Below are positions 1 through 12,660 of a stretch of DNA of 64,000 nt, in pieces. Numbering within the stretch: position 1 is the stretch's first letter; every line of letters starts with the position of its first letter. A model generated the notes under the pieces. That model did no database searches, was not told the origin of the DNA, and saw nothing but the letters and a program-made list of their open reading frames with translations. The translations under genes and the position numbers were made by a program. The stretch is taken from contig NC_061119.1 of the NCBI RefSeq assembly GCF_002878395.1, positions 14,661,008-14,725,007 of the forward strand. Direction: 5' to 3'. This stretch comes from Capsicum annuum (lineage: Eukaryota; Streptophyta; Magnoliopsida; Solanales; Solanaceae).

Positions 1-578
1 TGGGATATATTTCATGACTTTTCATCGAATACCTATTATTTGCCTTAACCATCATAATATCATCAATACATGCATTGAGATCCAATCTCGACGTATTATC
101 CATATAAAGGCGTCTTAGCATAAATTAATGGGACTTGAACCCAACATATTATCATCCCTTTTGATAATATTGTTCTTGAGGAATAAATCTAAAATATAAA
201 TGGTTTCAAACCAATTATTTTTCCTCAAATCCAATAATAATTATATTTGTAGTAGCAAAATAAAGATAACATAAAGATTACTAACCTTAAAATCCTTCAG
301 ATTTATAATCTCACCTTGTTTGGCAAAGTCTCGTGTTGATGACGTGTTATAAAACAATAAAGAATAAATAAGAAGAGTAGAGAGAATAGAGAGAGTGATT
401 CTTATTTCTTCTCTTGAGGGATGAGAGATCATAAGATTGTAAATACAATGAACAAAACCCCTCTATTTATAGAAAAAATTTACTCCTAGTCTGAGTAAAA
501 GATAGATTCTTCAAATCCTAATAGATATCAAAGTAGATCTTGATAGAAATTAACTATAATGTAAATACATTTATAACA
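1..578 (-). mobile_element. Ty1/copia-like retrotransposon, 5' leader and 5' LTR (copy A, partial)
   Basis: Positions 345-578 form a short LTR of 234 bp that begins TGTTATAA and ends TTATAACA on the plus strand, a perfect 8-bp terminal inverted repeat. Positions 1-344 resemble the leader of the second copy at about 5010-5617. On the minus strand the LTR is followed by a TTATCAGCACGAGACT-type segment that is probably the primer-binding site. The body lies left of the window, so no coding part is visible. The family assignment comes from copy B, which carries a copia RT/RNase H remnant. Confidence 0.75.
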
Positions 579-1860
579 AGAAACATATTTATGACTTATT
601 TTAGACTAAAAGGTGTGTTTAATATGAAAGAAAGTATTTTATCAAAAAATAAGTGATTTCTTACTTATTTTCTAGTGCTTGGTTGGTAAAAAGAAAATAC
701 TATCGCAAGATCATTTATGATTTGGCAAATACTAATGACACCAAACTCAATCACGATCTTAGAGCTTGACTCCTCACACCTGATGCATGATGTAGGACTT
801 AACCACGAATATCAACCCAGAATCCAATTTCAACTCCCCACCCCTACCCCCAACTCATGACATGAGTATCTATCCCTTACTCCGTATTCGAAACCCAACC
901 TCCAACTCTTGATCCAGGCCAACCGCGACTCCCGTCCCCGACTTGGACCTGCCACAATGCCTGACCCTCAATCTGGACGGGACCTTGACTCTCAACTCTG
1001 ACACCGACTCCTGACTCGGGACCTGAATGAATTTACAATGGAAAAAATCCTGTTCGTTGTAAGATTACCCAACTCCTGACCCCGACACACCACCTAAGAC
1101 CCAACCCTGACTCTCAATCGAAACCTGGCCTTGACACCCACTCTAACACCTGATCCTGACTCCCCACCCCAAGCCCGATAGATTTATATAAGCAAAACTT
1201 TATTAAGTGAAAGTAAAGTCAAATAATCAACTATGGTCATATCAACTTCGGAGGTAAATTTATTGGTAGTAAAATTCAAATTGGCTCAAAGGCAATTAAT
1301 TTCTCTTTTTTCATTTGAATGGTATACTTCTCAATTATTGCAATTTTAGACTTCCTGATTCCTATTTTTTTGGCAGTTAAATTTATTTAATTTTTTGTTT
1401 AGCTTGCTCTATTTTGTGTACAAAATTTAATTCTAAATTGGTATTTTTAAGAGTTGATCAAAAAAAGGAAAGTTTAAAACATGTATATCTGGGAATTACA
1501 TTCACACAATTCTTATAATAATTAATATTGATTAGTAAATTCAAGTAAAAGAAAAATATAAAAAGATTAACTTATTTTAGTCGTTTTAAAAATATTCATC
1601 AAATTAATCTGTTAGAAATTTAATTCAATAACACACACACACAAAAACAAAACAAAAAAACTTTTGCCTTTTCTCATACGTTACTTTTTTCTTTTTCCAT
1701 ACGGTTTTTTTTCTTCTACTCTATCATCTTTTTCTCATGCTTAATAGTTAAATATTAGTTGATTTCACATACCAAATATAAAAGAAAATAGTTAAAGTCT
1801 GTTAATAAATGTAAAAAAAGTTCAATTAATATTTCTAAAATCTTGCAAATTTATTTACAT
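579..1860. other. Non-coding stretch between two copia copies
   Basis: No gene is visible. Its left third is the C-rich degenerate repeat described separately. Positions 1190-1860 are plain AT-rich DNA with homopolymer runs and a short CA run near 1630. Confidence 0.6.
760..1180. repeat. C-rich degenerate short-motif repeat
   Basis: About 420 bp of markedly C-rich sequence in an otherwise AT-rich setting. It is built from degenerate repeats of motifs such as CCTGACTC, CCCGACTC and AACCCTGA. No reading frame stays open. The flank at about 650-700 (TTTTCTAGTGCTTGGTTGG) looks like the end of a small DNA transposon, so the repeat may be the interior of a non-autonomous element. I could not find the second end. 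Confidence 0.5.
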
Positions 1861-2148
1861 TGTTATGAAATAACTAAGAATAAAAAAGAAGAATAAAGAG
1901 ATAACGTATTATGAAATAACTACGCATAAAGAAGAACAATAGAAAGTAATTCTTATTTCTCTTGAGGGATGAGATATTATAACATTGAGGATACAATGAA
2001 TAAAATTCCTCTATTTATAGGAAAAAATACTTCTAGTTTCTGACTAAAAGACAAATACTTTAAATCCTGATAGGTATCCACTAGATCTTGATAGATCTTA
2101 TCTATATTCTTGATAGACATTCACTATAATGTAAATACATTTATAACA
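1861..2148 (-). repeat. 3' LTR of copia copy B with adjacent polypurine tract
   Basis: A 288-bp LTR running from TGTTATGAAA to TTATAACA. Directly outside it, at 2149-2158, the minus strand reads TTAAGGGGAG, a polypurine tract in the position expected for plus-strand priming next to a 3' LTR. This fixes the element orientation as minus. Confidence 0.8.
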
Positions 2149-2468
2149 CTCCCCTTAAATGTCTAATTGATAGATAATGTGCCTCGTTAAAATCTTACTA
2201 GAAAAAACTCAGTGGAAAAAATAATTTAGTGAAGGAAAAAGAGTACATATCTCTAACAATACGTATATAGGTTGTTTCATTAAAAACCTTACAAGGAAAA
2301 CCCAGTGGAACAAAAAATCATAAGGGAAAAAGAGTACAGTGCGTATTAGCTCCCCCTAATAAAAATATCCTTGAACCTTTGTATCCCGATATTATGCACC
2401 ATCTTCTTGAAAATTGCAATTGGAGGAGACTTGATAAATAAATCATCCACATTGTCACTTGAATGAAT

Positions 2469-3010
2469 CTATTTCACATTAATATCACCATTATTTTGTA
2501 GCTCATGTATGTAGAAAAGCTTTGATAAAGTGTGCTTCGTTCTATTTCCTTTTATGAATCCTCCATTAAGATGTGCTATGTATGGTGAATTATCTTTGTA
2601 TAAAATTATGGGTACATTATCGCATTTCAAACTACATTTTTCTCGAATGAGATGTATCATGGACCTCAATCATATATATTCTCGGCTAGCTTCATGAATA
2701 GCTATTATCTCATCATGGTTCAATGAAGTAGCTAGATAGACTGCTTTGTATATCTCCAAGATATGACAGTGTCCCCACATGTGAACACATTGCATGTTTG
2801 AGATCGAGATTTATGCGGGTTAACTAAGTACCCAGCATTATGCATGATTAACAAGATCAAGACTGCAATCTTTAGAATAAGATACAATCATGTGTCTGAT
2901 CCTATTTCGATGTCTTCTAGTAGGAGCAGAATTATACCTTGCTAGCAAATTAATCAAAAAATGCTATATCGGGCCTTTTAGTATTTCCAAGATACATGAT
3001 GCACCAATTT
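2469..3010 (-). pseudogene. copia RT C-terminus and RNase H remnant
   Basis: The only recognisable coding part of copy B. Reading on the minus strand, about 2980 gives RPDIAF, the end of the copia reverse transcriptase. About 2800 gives SRSQTCNVFTCGDTVISWR and 2469-2669 gives the RNase H end with the LRSMIHLIREKC and FIKGNRTKH landmarks. The frame is interrupted by stops between these blocks. In an intact element this domain degrades the RNA strand of the cDNA hybrid in the virus-like particle. It lies about 320 bp from the 3' LTR, the normal copia order. Confidence 0.85.
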
Positions 3011-5070
3011 CACTAAGATATGATACTCATATTTCTCATTTTAGCAAATAATCTATTGCTTTTGAAAACTCTCCAAGAGTTCCAATAATTTTCAAGCTAT
3101 AAACTTATACAATATAAGGATTATAAATAAGTTTCCCAAAAACTTTTATATGCTTTAAACATTTTGAATCCTTAAAAGTTTTCATATAAATTGTCAAGTG
3201 ACAATATTCAACATTGAGTGACATCTTCAAATATTTAGACTGCAAATCAAATAAGTTTTATGCTTACTAAGATGCATCCTTTTATGTCACTTGATAAATG
3301 TTTCTACGTCAGCATGCTTAAATAAATGTAGAATTTAGATCCTCACAATCTTTTACCATATTGCTCAATATTATATCAAAGATATTAATGATATATCATT
3401 TTGTATCAGTTCACCGTGTGACATAACATTTTGAGATCTCTTCACTTCATTATTTTTAGGTACTTGAACCTTTCATAAGGTTTTATGAAGTGTTATGCCG
3501 TAGGCTCTTCAAGAGAACATTGTCTTCTTATTATGGCTATTTTCTCCTTATCCTTTTCAAGGATTATTTCATTTGGAACCGATTAGTCTACCATACTTCA
3601 TGCATGCGTAGACTTTGTCCTTTATGAACACAAAATAACAGCACTTACAGCTTAAATATGAGATGTTTTTGGCATGGGACTTGAATTATATTTTGAATGA
3701 GGATCTGATGATGATTCCTAACATACTTCATAGTTGCTTATAATCTCCCTCTTATATTAGGAAAGCTAACATACATCCTCTATTTTTTTTGAGGAATCTA
3801 TCTTTGTACATCTTGGTATATTCATTAATCATAACCGCACATCAAAACTATTAGATGGAATAGTTGGTTCCTGACCTTGAACCAATTGAGAGGGAAGACA
3901 TAATCATAATTTATTAGTCTAATGCATACAAGTGCTATTGTATGCTACATATCATATTTCAGACCAACACATGAAGCTTTGTTCTCATTAGTAATGGTTT
4001 AGCTATTTATCGAAGGTATTCAATGCCAAACTATCATCATCAAGATGAATTTTCTTGATTACACAGTCTAAAAGTTATGCTCTTAACTCAATTTTACTGA
4101 GCAAGCAACTTTCTGAATGTCAAATGAAGTTTGACAATGAATGTACATATGATCATCTTATTGATGCATCTTTTCAACATATCACATCATAGGTGAACGG
4201 ACCCATATTCACCTATTATACTTTCCAGATTTAAGGGATTCAATCCCAATATTAGTTTGTCCAACCAACTTATCATGAGAACAAACGACATAAACAATTC
4301 TTGAAGAATCTTTTATTTCTTCAACATATGTCTAATACTCAATATGCACATCTTTGGGATGTCACAATCGTTCATGTCAATTTGTAAACTTTTATTCTAG
4401 CAAACTCTAAGTTTACCATGACATATACCTTTTACTTTAGTAAATTTTAGATTTACTATTACATGAATAAATTTCAGATTTACTAATTTAGAAGTAGATT
4501 TCAAAATAACTCTTTTAAGTTATTCTGTTTCTTTCAGAGGTGAGTTATGATACCATCACAATCAAGGAAGTGAGTTGTGATTCCATCATAATCAAGTGCA
4601 CGATTGCATTAATAAAGTTCTCATTCCCAACGAATGAAATATAATTGTGCCTTAAGCCTATCAAATTATGATAGCTTAGAACCTCTTCCAAGATATTGCT
4701 ACTTCAGGAGCAAATCGAGGCATACATATGATGTAGAGAATTTTTCTCTAACATATCTTATGATCATAATATGCATATGAAAATATCATCACTTTTGATG
4801 ACTATTATTATGTTGTCACTCCTCGCATATATTCGTGCATTCAATCACTTGTCTTCTTTCAAACATATTATGCACTGCTACCACATTCACTTCAAGAATG
4901 AAACAAATTATCATATTTTAGACTTATCACATATTATTATCGCATTCACTTCATGGAATGGAGCATATCACATTCACTTCATGGAATGAAGCATATTTAA
5001 TGAGAAAAGTTTCATGACTTTTCACCAAATATACATTATTTTGCATTAGTCATATTATGTCATCGTTATA

Positions 5071-5208
5071 TCATCAATATGGTGCTTTAATGCATTGAGA
5101 TTCAAACTCAACATCTTATTCATATAAAGACATCTTAGGTCATCAATATGGTGCTTTGATGCATTGAGATTCAAACTCAACATCTTATTTATATAAAGAC
5201 GTCTTAGG
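5071..5208. repeat. 69-bp direct tandem duplication in copia leader
   Basis: Two adjacent copies start at 5071 and 5140, each opening TCATCAATATGGTGCTTT. They differ by only a few bases. The period is a multiple of three and passes through a minus-strand frame as a 23-residue repeat, but this region is leader, not pol. Copy A (1-200) has one unit only, so the duplication is specific to copy B. Confidence 0.85.
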
Positions 5209-5617
5209 CATAAATTGATGAGACTTGAGCCCAATATCTTATTTTCATGGTGCATGCATTCATATCGTGCTTTTGGGAGATGACCATATTCAAGTGGTTA
5301 AATCTTACTACTAGGTTATTCCCCAAAACAAGTGAATTTTTAGTAGTAAGGTATTCAATTTATAGAATTTCGTCGAGATGATGATGCAAGAAAATCATAG
5401 TCTTAGCGTAATTTTTATTAGATGCTGTATTTTCTTTCTTTATGGTGTCTCCAAGACCCATAGCATCTAAGTGAATTTTACCATTCAACACCTATGAAAG
5501 GTAGTTCTTGCTCGAGACAACGAACCCAAATTTTGTAAGATTATTAGCAATATGAAAAGAAAAAAAATAATACCTTAGCCTTCAAATTTGAGACGACAGA
5601 GTCTCGTGCTGATAACG

Positions 5618-6675
5618 TGTTATAAAATAACTAAGAATAAAGAAGAAGAATAGAGAGATAACGTATTATGAAATAACTAAGAATAGAGAAAAAGAATATA
5701 GAGTAATTCTTATTTCTCTTGAGGGATGAGTGATACAATGCTAAGTGTGTATCAAGAGATTCGAACCAACATAAGAACAACAAGATGAACAACAAAGTGC
5801 TAGTGAATTGAAAATGGCCACACACGGCTTCACTATGCTTGCAACACTTGTTTGAACTAGAAAAGTGAGTTTAACAACAAGAACAACAAAGACAATATTG
5901 CTAGTGAATCAAAAGAGCCCCACACAGCTTCACTAGACTTTTATATTCAACAACACAATGTTAACAAGATTTACAAAGAAAGAGATAGAAACTTGACGCA
6001 CAATATTCATTAATCTAAGAACCCTAACAAGAGAAAGGACCCTAAGACTAATAAATATCAATACCAAGTTCTTACTTGAACCAAGAGGAACTCAAAGAAC
6101 CACAAGAACCTAGTTTCTAGCCAAGATACAACACTAGTATCACTCTACTAGTGAGAATTCGATTTTGGCCTCTCCAAATGAGAAAGAGAAGTAAGAAATT
6201 TACAAGTCTTTTATTTCTTGAATAGGAATGAACTAAAGCAAGACTAGCTCTATTACATGGCTTATATAGTCACTTAGAAAGGAGGGACAAAGACCAAAAT
6301 ACCTTTGGCATTTAAGTGGGTGGGTTTGGGGTGTCTTGGTAGGCCTCTTCACATTTTATTAAATATAGGCCCTTAGATGGGCTCACAAGAGCCTCACACA
6401 TGACCAAGAATGTGAACAACGCTTGGAGTCGTTGCAACTCACGTGCTTGGCTTCGTGTGAAAGGTCTCGAGCTAGGAATTCTCGTATCGATGAGAGATTA
6501 TAAGATTGGGGATATAATGAAAAAAATCCCTTTATTTATAGGAAAAAATACTCCTAGTTTCTGACTAAAAGACAGATACTTCAAATCCTGATAGATATCA
6601 ACTATATCTTGATAGATATTATTAGATCTTATCTATATTCTTGATAAACATTCACTATAATGTAAATACATTTAA
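5618..6675 (-). repeat. 5' LTR of copia copy B, split by an insertion
   Basis: The LTR starts with TGTTATAAAATAACTAAG at 5618 and runs to 5730. It is interrupted by a 759-bp insertion and resumes at 6490 with AGATTATAAGATTGGG, continuing to about 6675. Without the insertion it matches the layout of 345-578 and 1861-2148. Its outer end is degraded. Confidence 0.75.
5731..6489 (-). mobile_element. Solo LTR (or very short LTR element) of another family, nested in copia LTR
   Basis: A 759-bp insertion flanked by a perfect 5-bp target duplication ATGAG (5726-5730 and 6490-6494). The ends are TGATAC and GTATCG, an LTR-like inverted terminal repeat with one change from the expected GTATCA. On the minus strand it carries a TATA box (ACTATATAAGCC near 6265) upstream of a leader-like region, so it would be transcribed leftward. 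There is no internal protein, primer site or second LTR. A solo LTR from intra-element recombination is the simplest reading; a TRIM-like element is the alternative. Confidence 0.7.
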
Positions 6676-9600
6676 TGTTAGATGTTAAAATGAACTCCAT
6701 AACTATTGTTCTAAGTAAAACTCATACTAATATAATAAGAACAAATAAAAAATGAATCTAAACAAATTACAAAGGACTTTCATATGTGGCATGTCTTAGA
6801 GGCCTCCATTTCTATTTTTCCTTTTTCTCCATTTTTCTTCATTTTTTCTCAATTAATTTTTTTTATAAAATCACATCCTTAATTTATACATTCAATTACA
6901 TAAATTCTACTCTTAAATATTAGTAATGTCCATAACTCTCAAACCTTTCATAATCATAACCCTCAATTAGTTTATGTTCAAGAAGACCATTTATTTTTTT
7001 TTCTCTTTTTTGTTTTTAATTTTCAAACTCTAGATATTTTGTTAATTTTTTGTATCTTCCTTTATAATTATTGTGATTGATTTGTATTAAGTAAAATTTA
7101 TATCTATATATAATAATAAAATTAAATTTCTACACTTAATGATATCATTAACTTCATGACTTTTAAGTTTTCATATTCATAACCTCCAATTATTTAATTA
7201 TAAAATTTAAGATAACTTATGATGTTCCTCCATTTTCATCTATATAAAGTCATATTTTGTTTCATGAGACCCATACTCAAGAATATTCTTTTTTTTTAAT
7301 ATTTGAAATAGTGTTCTTTATATTATTATTTATAGTATTAAATTCAAGCTTATGAAGAAGACTTTTGAAGGTTGACCGTTTGTCAAAGAGGCTATCGAAC
7401 AAGAGCTTAAAAATTGTACACTAATTTTATATTTTTTCATGTATTTTCTTATGGTTAACGTAAAAAATCTAGGTGTTTGTGTGTGTCAGTGTTCATAGGT
7501 ATGTTCTCTATATGTAACTTCTATAATATGAACTTTCATGATTTTTTGATTATTGTAAATTTTATAGGCTTTTGAAGGTTGATCGTTTATCAAAGATGCT
7601 GTCGAACAAGAGCTTAAAAAATTATACACTAATTTTATATTTATTTTGTCTATTTTCTTATGGTTAACATAAAAGTAATAGGTATGTGCGTGTGTGAGTG
7701 CTCATAGGTATTTCTCTCTATGTAACTTTCATAATATGAACTTTCATGATTTTTTAATTATTGTAAATTTTATAGGCTTTTGAAGGTTGATCGTTTGTCA
7801 AAGAGGCTATCGAACAAAAGCTTAAACAATTATATACTAATTTTGTATTCTTTTCTATTTTCTTATGATTAATGTAAAAAAAATAGGTGTGTGTGTGTGA
7901 GTGTTCATGGATATGTTCTCTATATGTAACTTCTATAATCTGAACTTTCAAGATTTTTTGATTATTGTAATTTTTTTTTCGTTTAAGCAATAGCTATTGT
8001 AAAATTGTTTGTGTTAATTACTAACCAAACTTCAAACAATACTATTAATGGCTTAAAATGAATATTTATTAATTAATGAAATACATTATTTTTTATATGT
8101 TTTTTATGATGCGAAAAACAATTTACGTTTTCTTTAACGACTTGCTTATTATTATTATATAGAAGAGTGAAGAGTGGGATGACCAAGGGTATATTTGTAA
8201 TTTTAATTTTTTTTTTCTTTCTTACTTATGTTTTAGGCATTAAAGCTTGGCCATAAATTTTTAATGACAAAAAAGTCAAGCTATTTGTTGTAAATGTCAA
8301 TCACATCTCAATTGATATAATATCTCATATGGACCCACATAAAATATAGAATTAGTTGTTATTTGCATATTTAATTACTCTACAAGTGAAATAAAATAAT
8401 TTAAAAATTATAAATATTTAAATTATAGTCCATACATTCAATTTATTTGACTTACTTTTTGTTTAAATTTATTTCAAAAAATTGTCTCTTTTTTTTTAAA
8501 CTATTGAATTATAACTTTCCACATGTCATATTTAGCACCAGAAGATTAAAATAGATTTTGAGACATTCTACATGTTATTAATTTAAGACACAAGATTGAA
8601 GATTATTTTTTACTTTCTTAAACTTCGTATCAAAATAAAATCAAACAAAAAAATTGAAATAGAGAAATACTCAATTTCAAATTAAAAAACTTTCAGTTAT
8701 TGAAAGACAATTTTAAAAGCATGACATAAATTATACATTACAATGATAAATAAACCTTAAGACTATAACATTTATTTATATTATCAATTTATACGACATA
8801 AACTCATTAATACCTATTTTCGGTATTCCATTTTCATGAGCAATTTTTTAGCTATTAAGAGATTATCTTAGAATTTATCATCTTAAAATTTTACATTGTT
8901 TTATTGTGAAAATTTGCATATGAGATATTCATATGAATAAAAATAAATCTATTGTCTTCCTGAAAAAAAAATTATTTTATTTAATTTACTCATATACTAT
9001 AATTTAAGACTGTATATTCTTTATTGAAAAAATTAACATAAGAATAATTTTGTCATTGATTTAACACAATAGATTGTTTCATTATGAAAACTAACATATG
9101 AATAATTATGTCAAATATATCAAAATTTTATTTATCTTGTGGTTCTAAATATAACATGTGGAAAGTTAAAACTAAAGTATTGTATAAAAAAGTTCTATTC
9201 TTTTTAAAACAAATTCAAACGGAAAATAGGTCTCTATTTTTTGAAATTGAGAGAGTAACAAACATCTACAAGACATTCATATATCCACAGTTCACATCAT
9301 TCAGAAATAATTTCAAGTTAAACTTTTTCATGACATCTAAAATAATTTTAAAATATACTTGGTTAAACTTTAAAAAATAATTTAAGTAATTAGTTTTGTT
9401 CATACTTTATTATAATATATGAGAATTTATGTGATAATTTTTTTATTAAATATAAATTTAAATAATATACTTAAATTAAATGGGGAGAATAATATTAAAT
9501 TCAAAAAGAAATTATATTTGAAGTTTTTTCCATTTAAACATTTTTTTTTCAATTGTGGTGTCCAAACAAACTTTCTCTCCTCTTAACTAAATTCACGGAA

Positions 9601-11026
9601 TAAATACGTTACTTTTGTGTGTAACAGTCATTATTATTTTTTTTTTTTACTATTTTTGTCTAAAATTATTGATATTTAATTTATGTTTAGGTAAAACTTA
9701 CAAATATAACTAAGGGCATAACAGTTTTTCATAATTTTTAAAATATTTTCATATAATTTTTTTTTGTTAATTCCATTGCAACGCGATTTTAAATGAAAAA
9801 TATAAATGTAATGGTCATTTCATTAGAATCTTTTCAATGTCATTCATGATGTAATTTTTCACATTAATTTTACACACCTCAACTATAAGTCTATTTTAAT
9901 ATGTAGTAAAAAAAATTAAATGCATTATATCAGAATGTTTATTATAATACATCCTATGTCTCAATTCAAATAATATATTTTTCTTTTTATTCAGTTCTAA
10001 AAAAGAATTGACATTTTTTATTTGGTTAGTATTTTACAACGTTATCAGTATTTTAGTCATGTTGAATTTTATTTATTTGTCAAAAATCCACAAAGGTATC
10101 TCTTCTATTTAAGGTTCATTTATTTAAAAGAAAATTTGGAACCTCGCGACGTTTTTGCATATATCTTAAATTCAATGTCTAATTAAAATATTATAAATTG
10201 AATAAAAAGAGACGTAGTTTATAGGAGTATGTGCAAATACTCACATTTGTTTCAAAAAAGATAATAAAAAAGTAAAATTAATTTTGGTCACACATTTGAT
10301 TGCATAAAGTAACGATAACTATATTATAGTAAGATAATAAAAAATACTCATAAATATTGAATAAGTGTTTATCTATCAAACACAATAAGCAATTCCTCCG
10401 TAATTCTAAAACTTCACATGATACATATCATTACAAGATTTACACTATACATATAATATATGAAAACACAATTATTTTCTAAGCACCAATTCAAATTATT
10501 TTAAACAACTTATTTAAAATGTAATATTAACTTTCTCATGTTAAATTAGTACAATACATATCATGTTAACTTTTGTTAATCATTTTGATTCTTTTTATTT
10601 GAGCTATTAAATTTCCCTATCAAGAAGACATATTACTTAAAAAGACATTTCTTATTTACTATATTAAATTGATCTCCTATTTTTAATGTATATACGACAA
10701 GACATAAAGACAATCCTTTAACATTATGATTCATTAAAATGTTCATCTAGTAGGTTCTTATTTTCGTTTGTTAAACACCCATAAAATAAATTTAAATGTA
10801 TTTAAAATCAATTTATGTTTGAATTAGTATCCCTTTATTGATTCGTATGATCTATATAAAATGTTAATAAATAGATATTTATAATTTTAATCTATTCTCT
10901 TGTATAATTTTTAAATAAAGTAGAAAAAGAAAAATATTACAATTAGTTGTTTATTCTCTTGTGTTTGACCTGATGTTAAAATAAGAATTAGAATATATAA
11001 TATTTTAATGTTAATTATGAAGTCTT
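6676..11026. other. AT-rich intergenic DNA, no gene seen
   Basis: Very AT-rich sequence with many poly-A and poly-T runs. Apart from the three-copy repeat at 7362-7985 I see no coding frame with family character. The open frame at 9108-9380 has a composition expected by chance in such DNA. No TIRs or LTR ends could be placed with confidence. Confidence 0.6.
7362..7985. repeat. About 207-bp tandem repeat, three copies
   Basis: Units start at 7362, 7569 and 7777 with CTTTTGAAGGTTGAYCGTTT (spacing 207 and 208 bp). Each contains the same internal landmarks: TCGAACAAGAGCTTAAA, a GT-rich run, and TATGTAACTTCTATAATMTG. Units 2 and 3 are each preceded by TTTTATAG. No unit has a continuous reading frame. 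The function and family are unknown. Confidence 0.85.
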
Positions 11027-11425
11027 ATCATATCAGTAGCCCACCTCAACAATTTCAACAGGCCCAAAACAAAAATAATTCGACCCACCTTATATCTTCA
11101 TCATCAATAAGAACCAAACTAATCAACAATAACAACAAAACAACCACGACAACACCTACAATAGTAACTCGACAACAATGATAATTTCAACCAACAATGC
11201 AACCATTCCTGAACCGAACCCAAAACGTGAACCACGACCCCAATCAATCCCTGACCCTTCAACCTGAGAATCCAAGCTCCAATGTTTAAAATTCAAAATT
11301 TCACCAGCTCACAATCTTATCTTTATTTCAAAATTCAAAAAATCCCGCGGATAATCCCAAGTTTGCCCCTAAAGTTGCTGCTCCCACATCAGTGGGACAT
11401 AAAAATTGACTCCCCACTTCATTAC

Positions 11426-11433
11426 TATATATA
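11426..11433 (+). promoter_or_regulatory. LTR TATA box (5' LTR)
   Basis: TATATATA within CATTACTATATATAGCTC, conserved at the same place in the 3' LTR (17096-17103). It precedes the leader-like region GAAAACCTAGAAG. It is the likely core promoter of the Tat/Ogre-like element. Confidence 0.55.
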
Positions 11434-12174
11434 GCTCATTCTTAAGCTAAATTGAGAAAGTCTCGGAAGGTGAAAACCTAGAAGAAAAACCAGTCTATGT
11501 TTTTAAAGTAAAATTTTTTTTTTGTGAAGTTCGTCGGAAAACGAAGTCCCCGAGTTGAGGACGATGCTTTTTTGATAGTGATAGAGTCCGGTATTAGCTT
11601 GTTGTCCTATTTTGCAGCCCCAAAAAAGGTAAACACACCTTCCTTTTTAATTTCATTATCGTTTCTTTTCTTCATCCCTTTTCTTCTAGTTTTGTAATCA
11701 TAGTGGCTGGGGTTGTCTGCTATAGTCCCCTTTGATGGCTATAGAATTTATTTGCGTTAGTTATTGTTATGTTATTTTACTGAATTAATGGTCATACTGC
11801 AATGGTGCCCCATTTGTCGATTTCGTATATTTTTGCTTTCACTATTTTGAACTCCTTGTCTCTTGTTAAGAATGGTTAGTTAATTTTAAAATATTGAACA
11901 CTCTGTGTAATTCTGCTTCGTCTCACTATTCTGTAACTATGTTTCGACGCTGGGAGTAGCTGTAAAAGGCCATAGGATAAAGCATTCTCAAATAAAATTA
12001 TTGTATTGTGGTATCCTTTTCTGTATTAATGGCTGCTTGAACCCCCTCTCTTTTGTTGGAGATTTTAGCTTGGCGATTCTGTAAGAGTGAAGGCAGGATG
12101 TTTGTCGTTGTAATCATAATTTGTTAACTAATATAAAAATATAAAAAAAAGGGGAGAACATGTTTGGTTTTGTG

Positions 12175-12660
12175 CACCTTTGATGTTGGTCGATTTAAAA
12201 TTTTTGTTCGCTTCGTGAAATGGTTCAAGTGTTAGTATTCTTATTCTTGAGAATTTTCACCGATTCACCTTTTTTTAGCTTCAAAGGAGGCTTGAAAAAG
12301 GTTAGAATCGGGGTTAGATTCAGTTCTACCAATAATTCCTGTTCACCTTTGATGTTGGTCGATTTGAACGTTTTGTTCCCTTTCGTGAAATGGTTCAAGC
12401 ATTAGTATCCTTATTCTTAAGAATTTCCACTTATTCACCTTCTTTAGCTTCAAAAGAGGCTTGAGAAGGTTTAGAATCAAGGTCAGAATCGGTTTTTCTA
12501 GTAATCCGTCTCTGCTTGGTGTTGTTCAATTTGAACCTTCTTGTTCCCTTCCATAAATTGGTTCAAGTGTTAGTATTCTCATTCTTGAAGATTTTTATTG
12601 ATTCACCTTCTTTAGCTTCAAAAGACGCTTGAAAGAGGTTAGAATAAAGATTGGAATAAA
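12175..12660 (+). repeat. About 168-bp subrepeat, three units, in 5' LTR
   Basis: Units begin near 12175, 12344 and 12511 (CACCTTTGATGTTGGTCGAT, then a diverged third copy). Each contains GAAATGGTTCAAGTGTTAGT-like and AGCTTCAAAGGAGGCTTGA-like blocks. The same arrangement is present in the 3' LTR, so it predates this insertion. Confidence 0.8.

Larger units (their letters stand above)
1861..6675 (-). mobile_element. Ty1/copia-like retrotransposon (copy B), decayed, with nested solo LTR
   Basis: On the minus strand the order is 5' LTR (5618-6675, interrupted), TTATCAGCACGAGACT primer-site region (about 5600-5617), long decayed interior, RT/RNase H remnant, purine tract and 3' LTR (1861-2148). 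Both LTRs share an internal duplication of the GAGATAACGTATTATGAAAT type, supporting one element rather than two. The interior from about 3010 to 5600 holds no readable pol frame. The outer end of the 5' LTR is altered (TTTAATGTTA where TTATAACA is expected), so no target duplication could be confirmed. Confidence 0.75.

Noticed and set aside
7880..7910. GT-rich run and other repeated arrays as possible CRISPR
   Set aside because: Units are contiguous with no unique equal-length spacers, and the genome is a plant.
9108..9380. 90-residue open frame on the plus strand
   Set aside because: Rich in Lys, Phe, Asn and Ile as expected from AT-rich DNA, with no family pattern and no supporting context.
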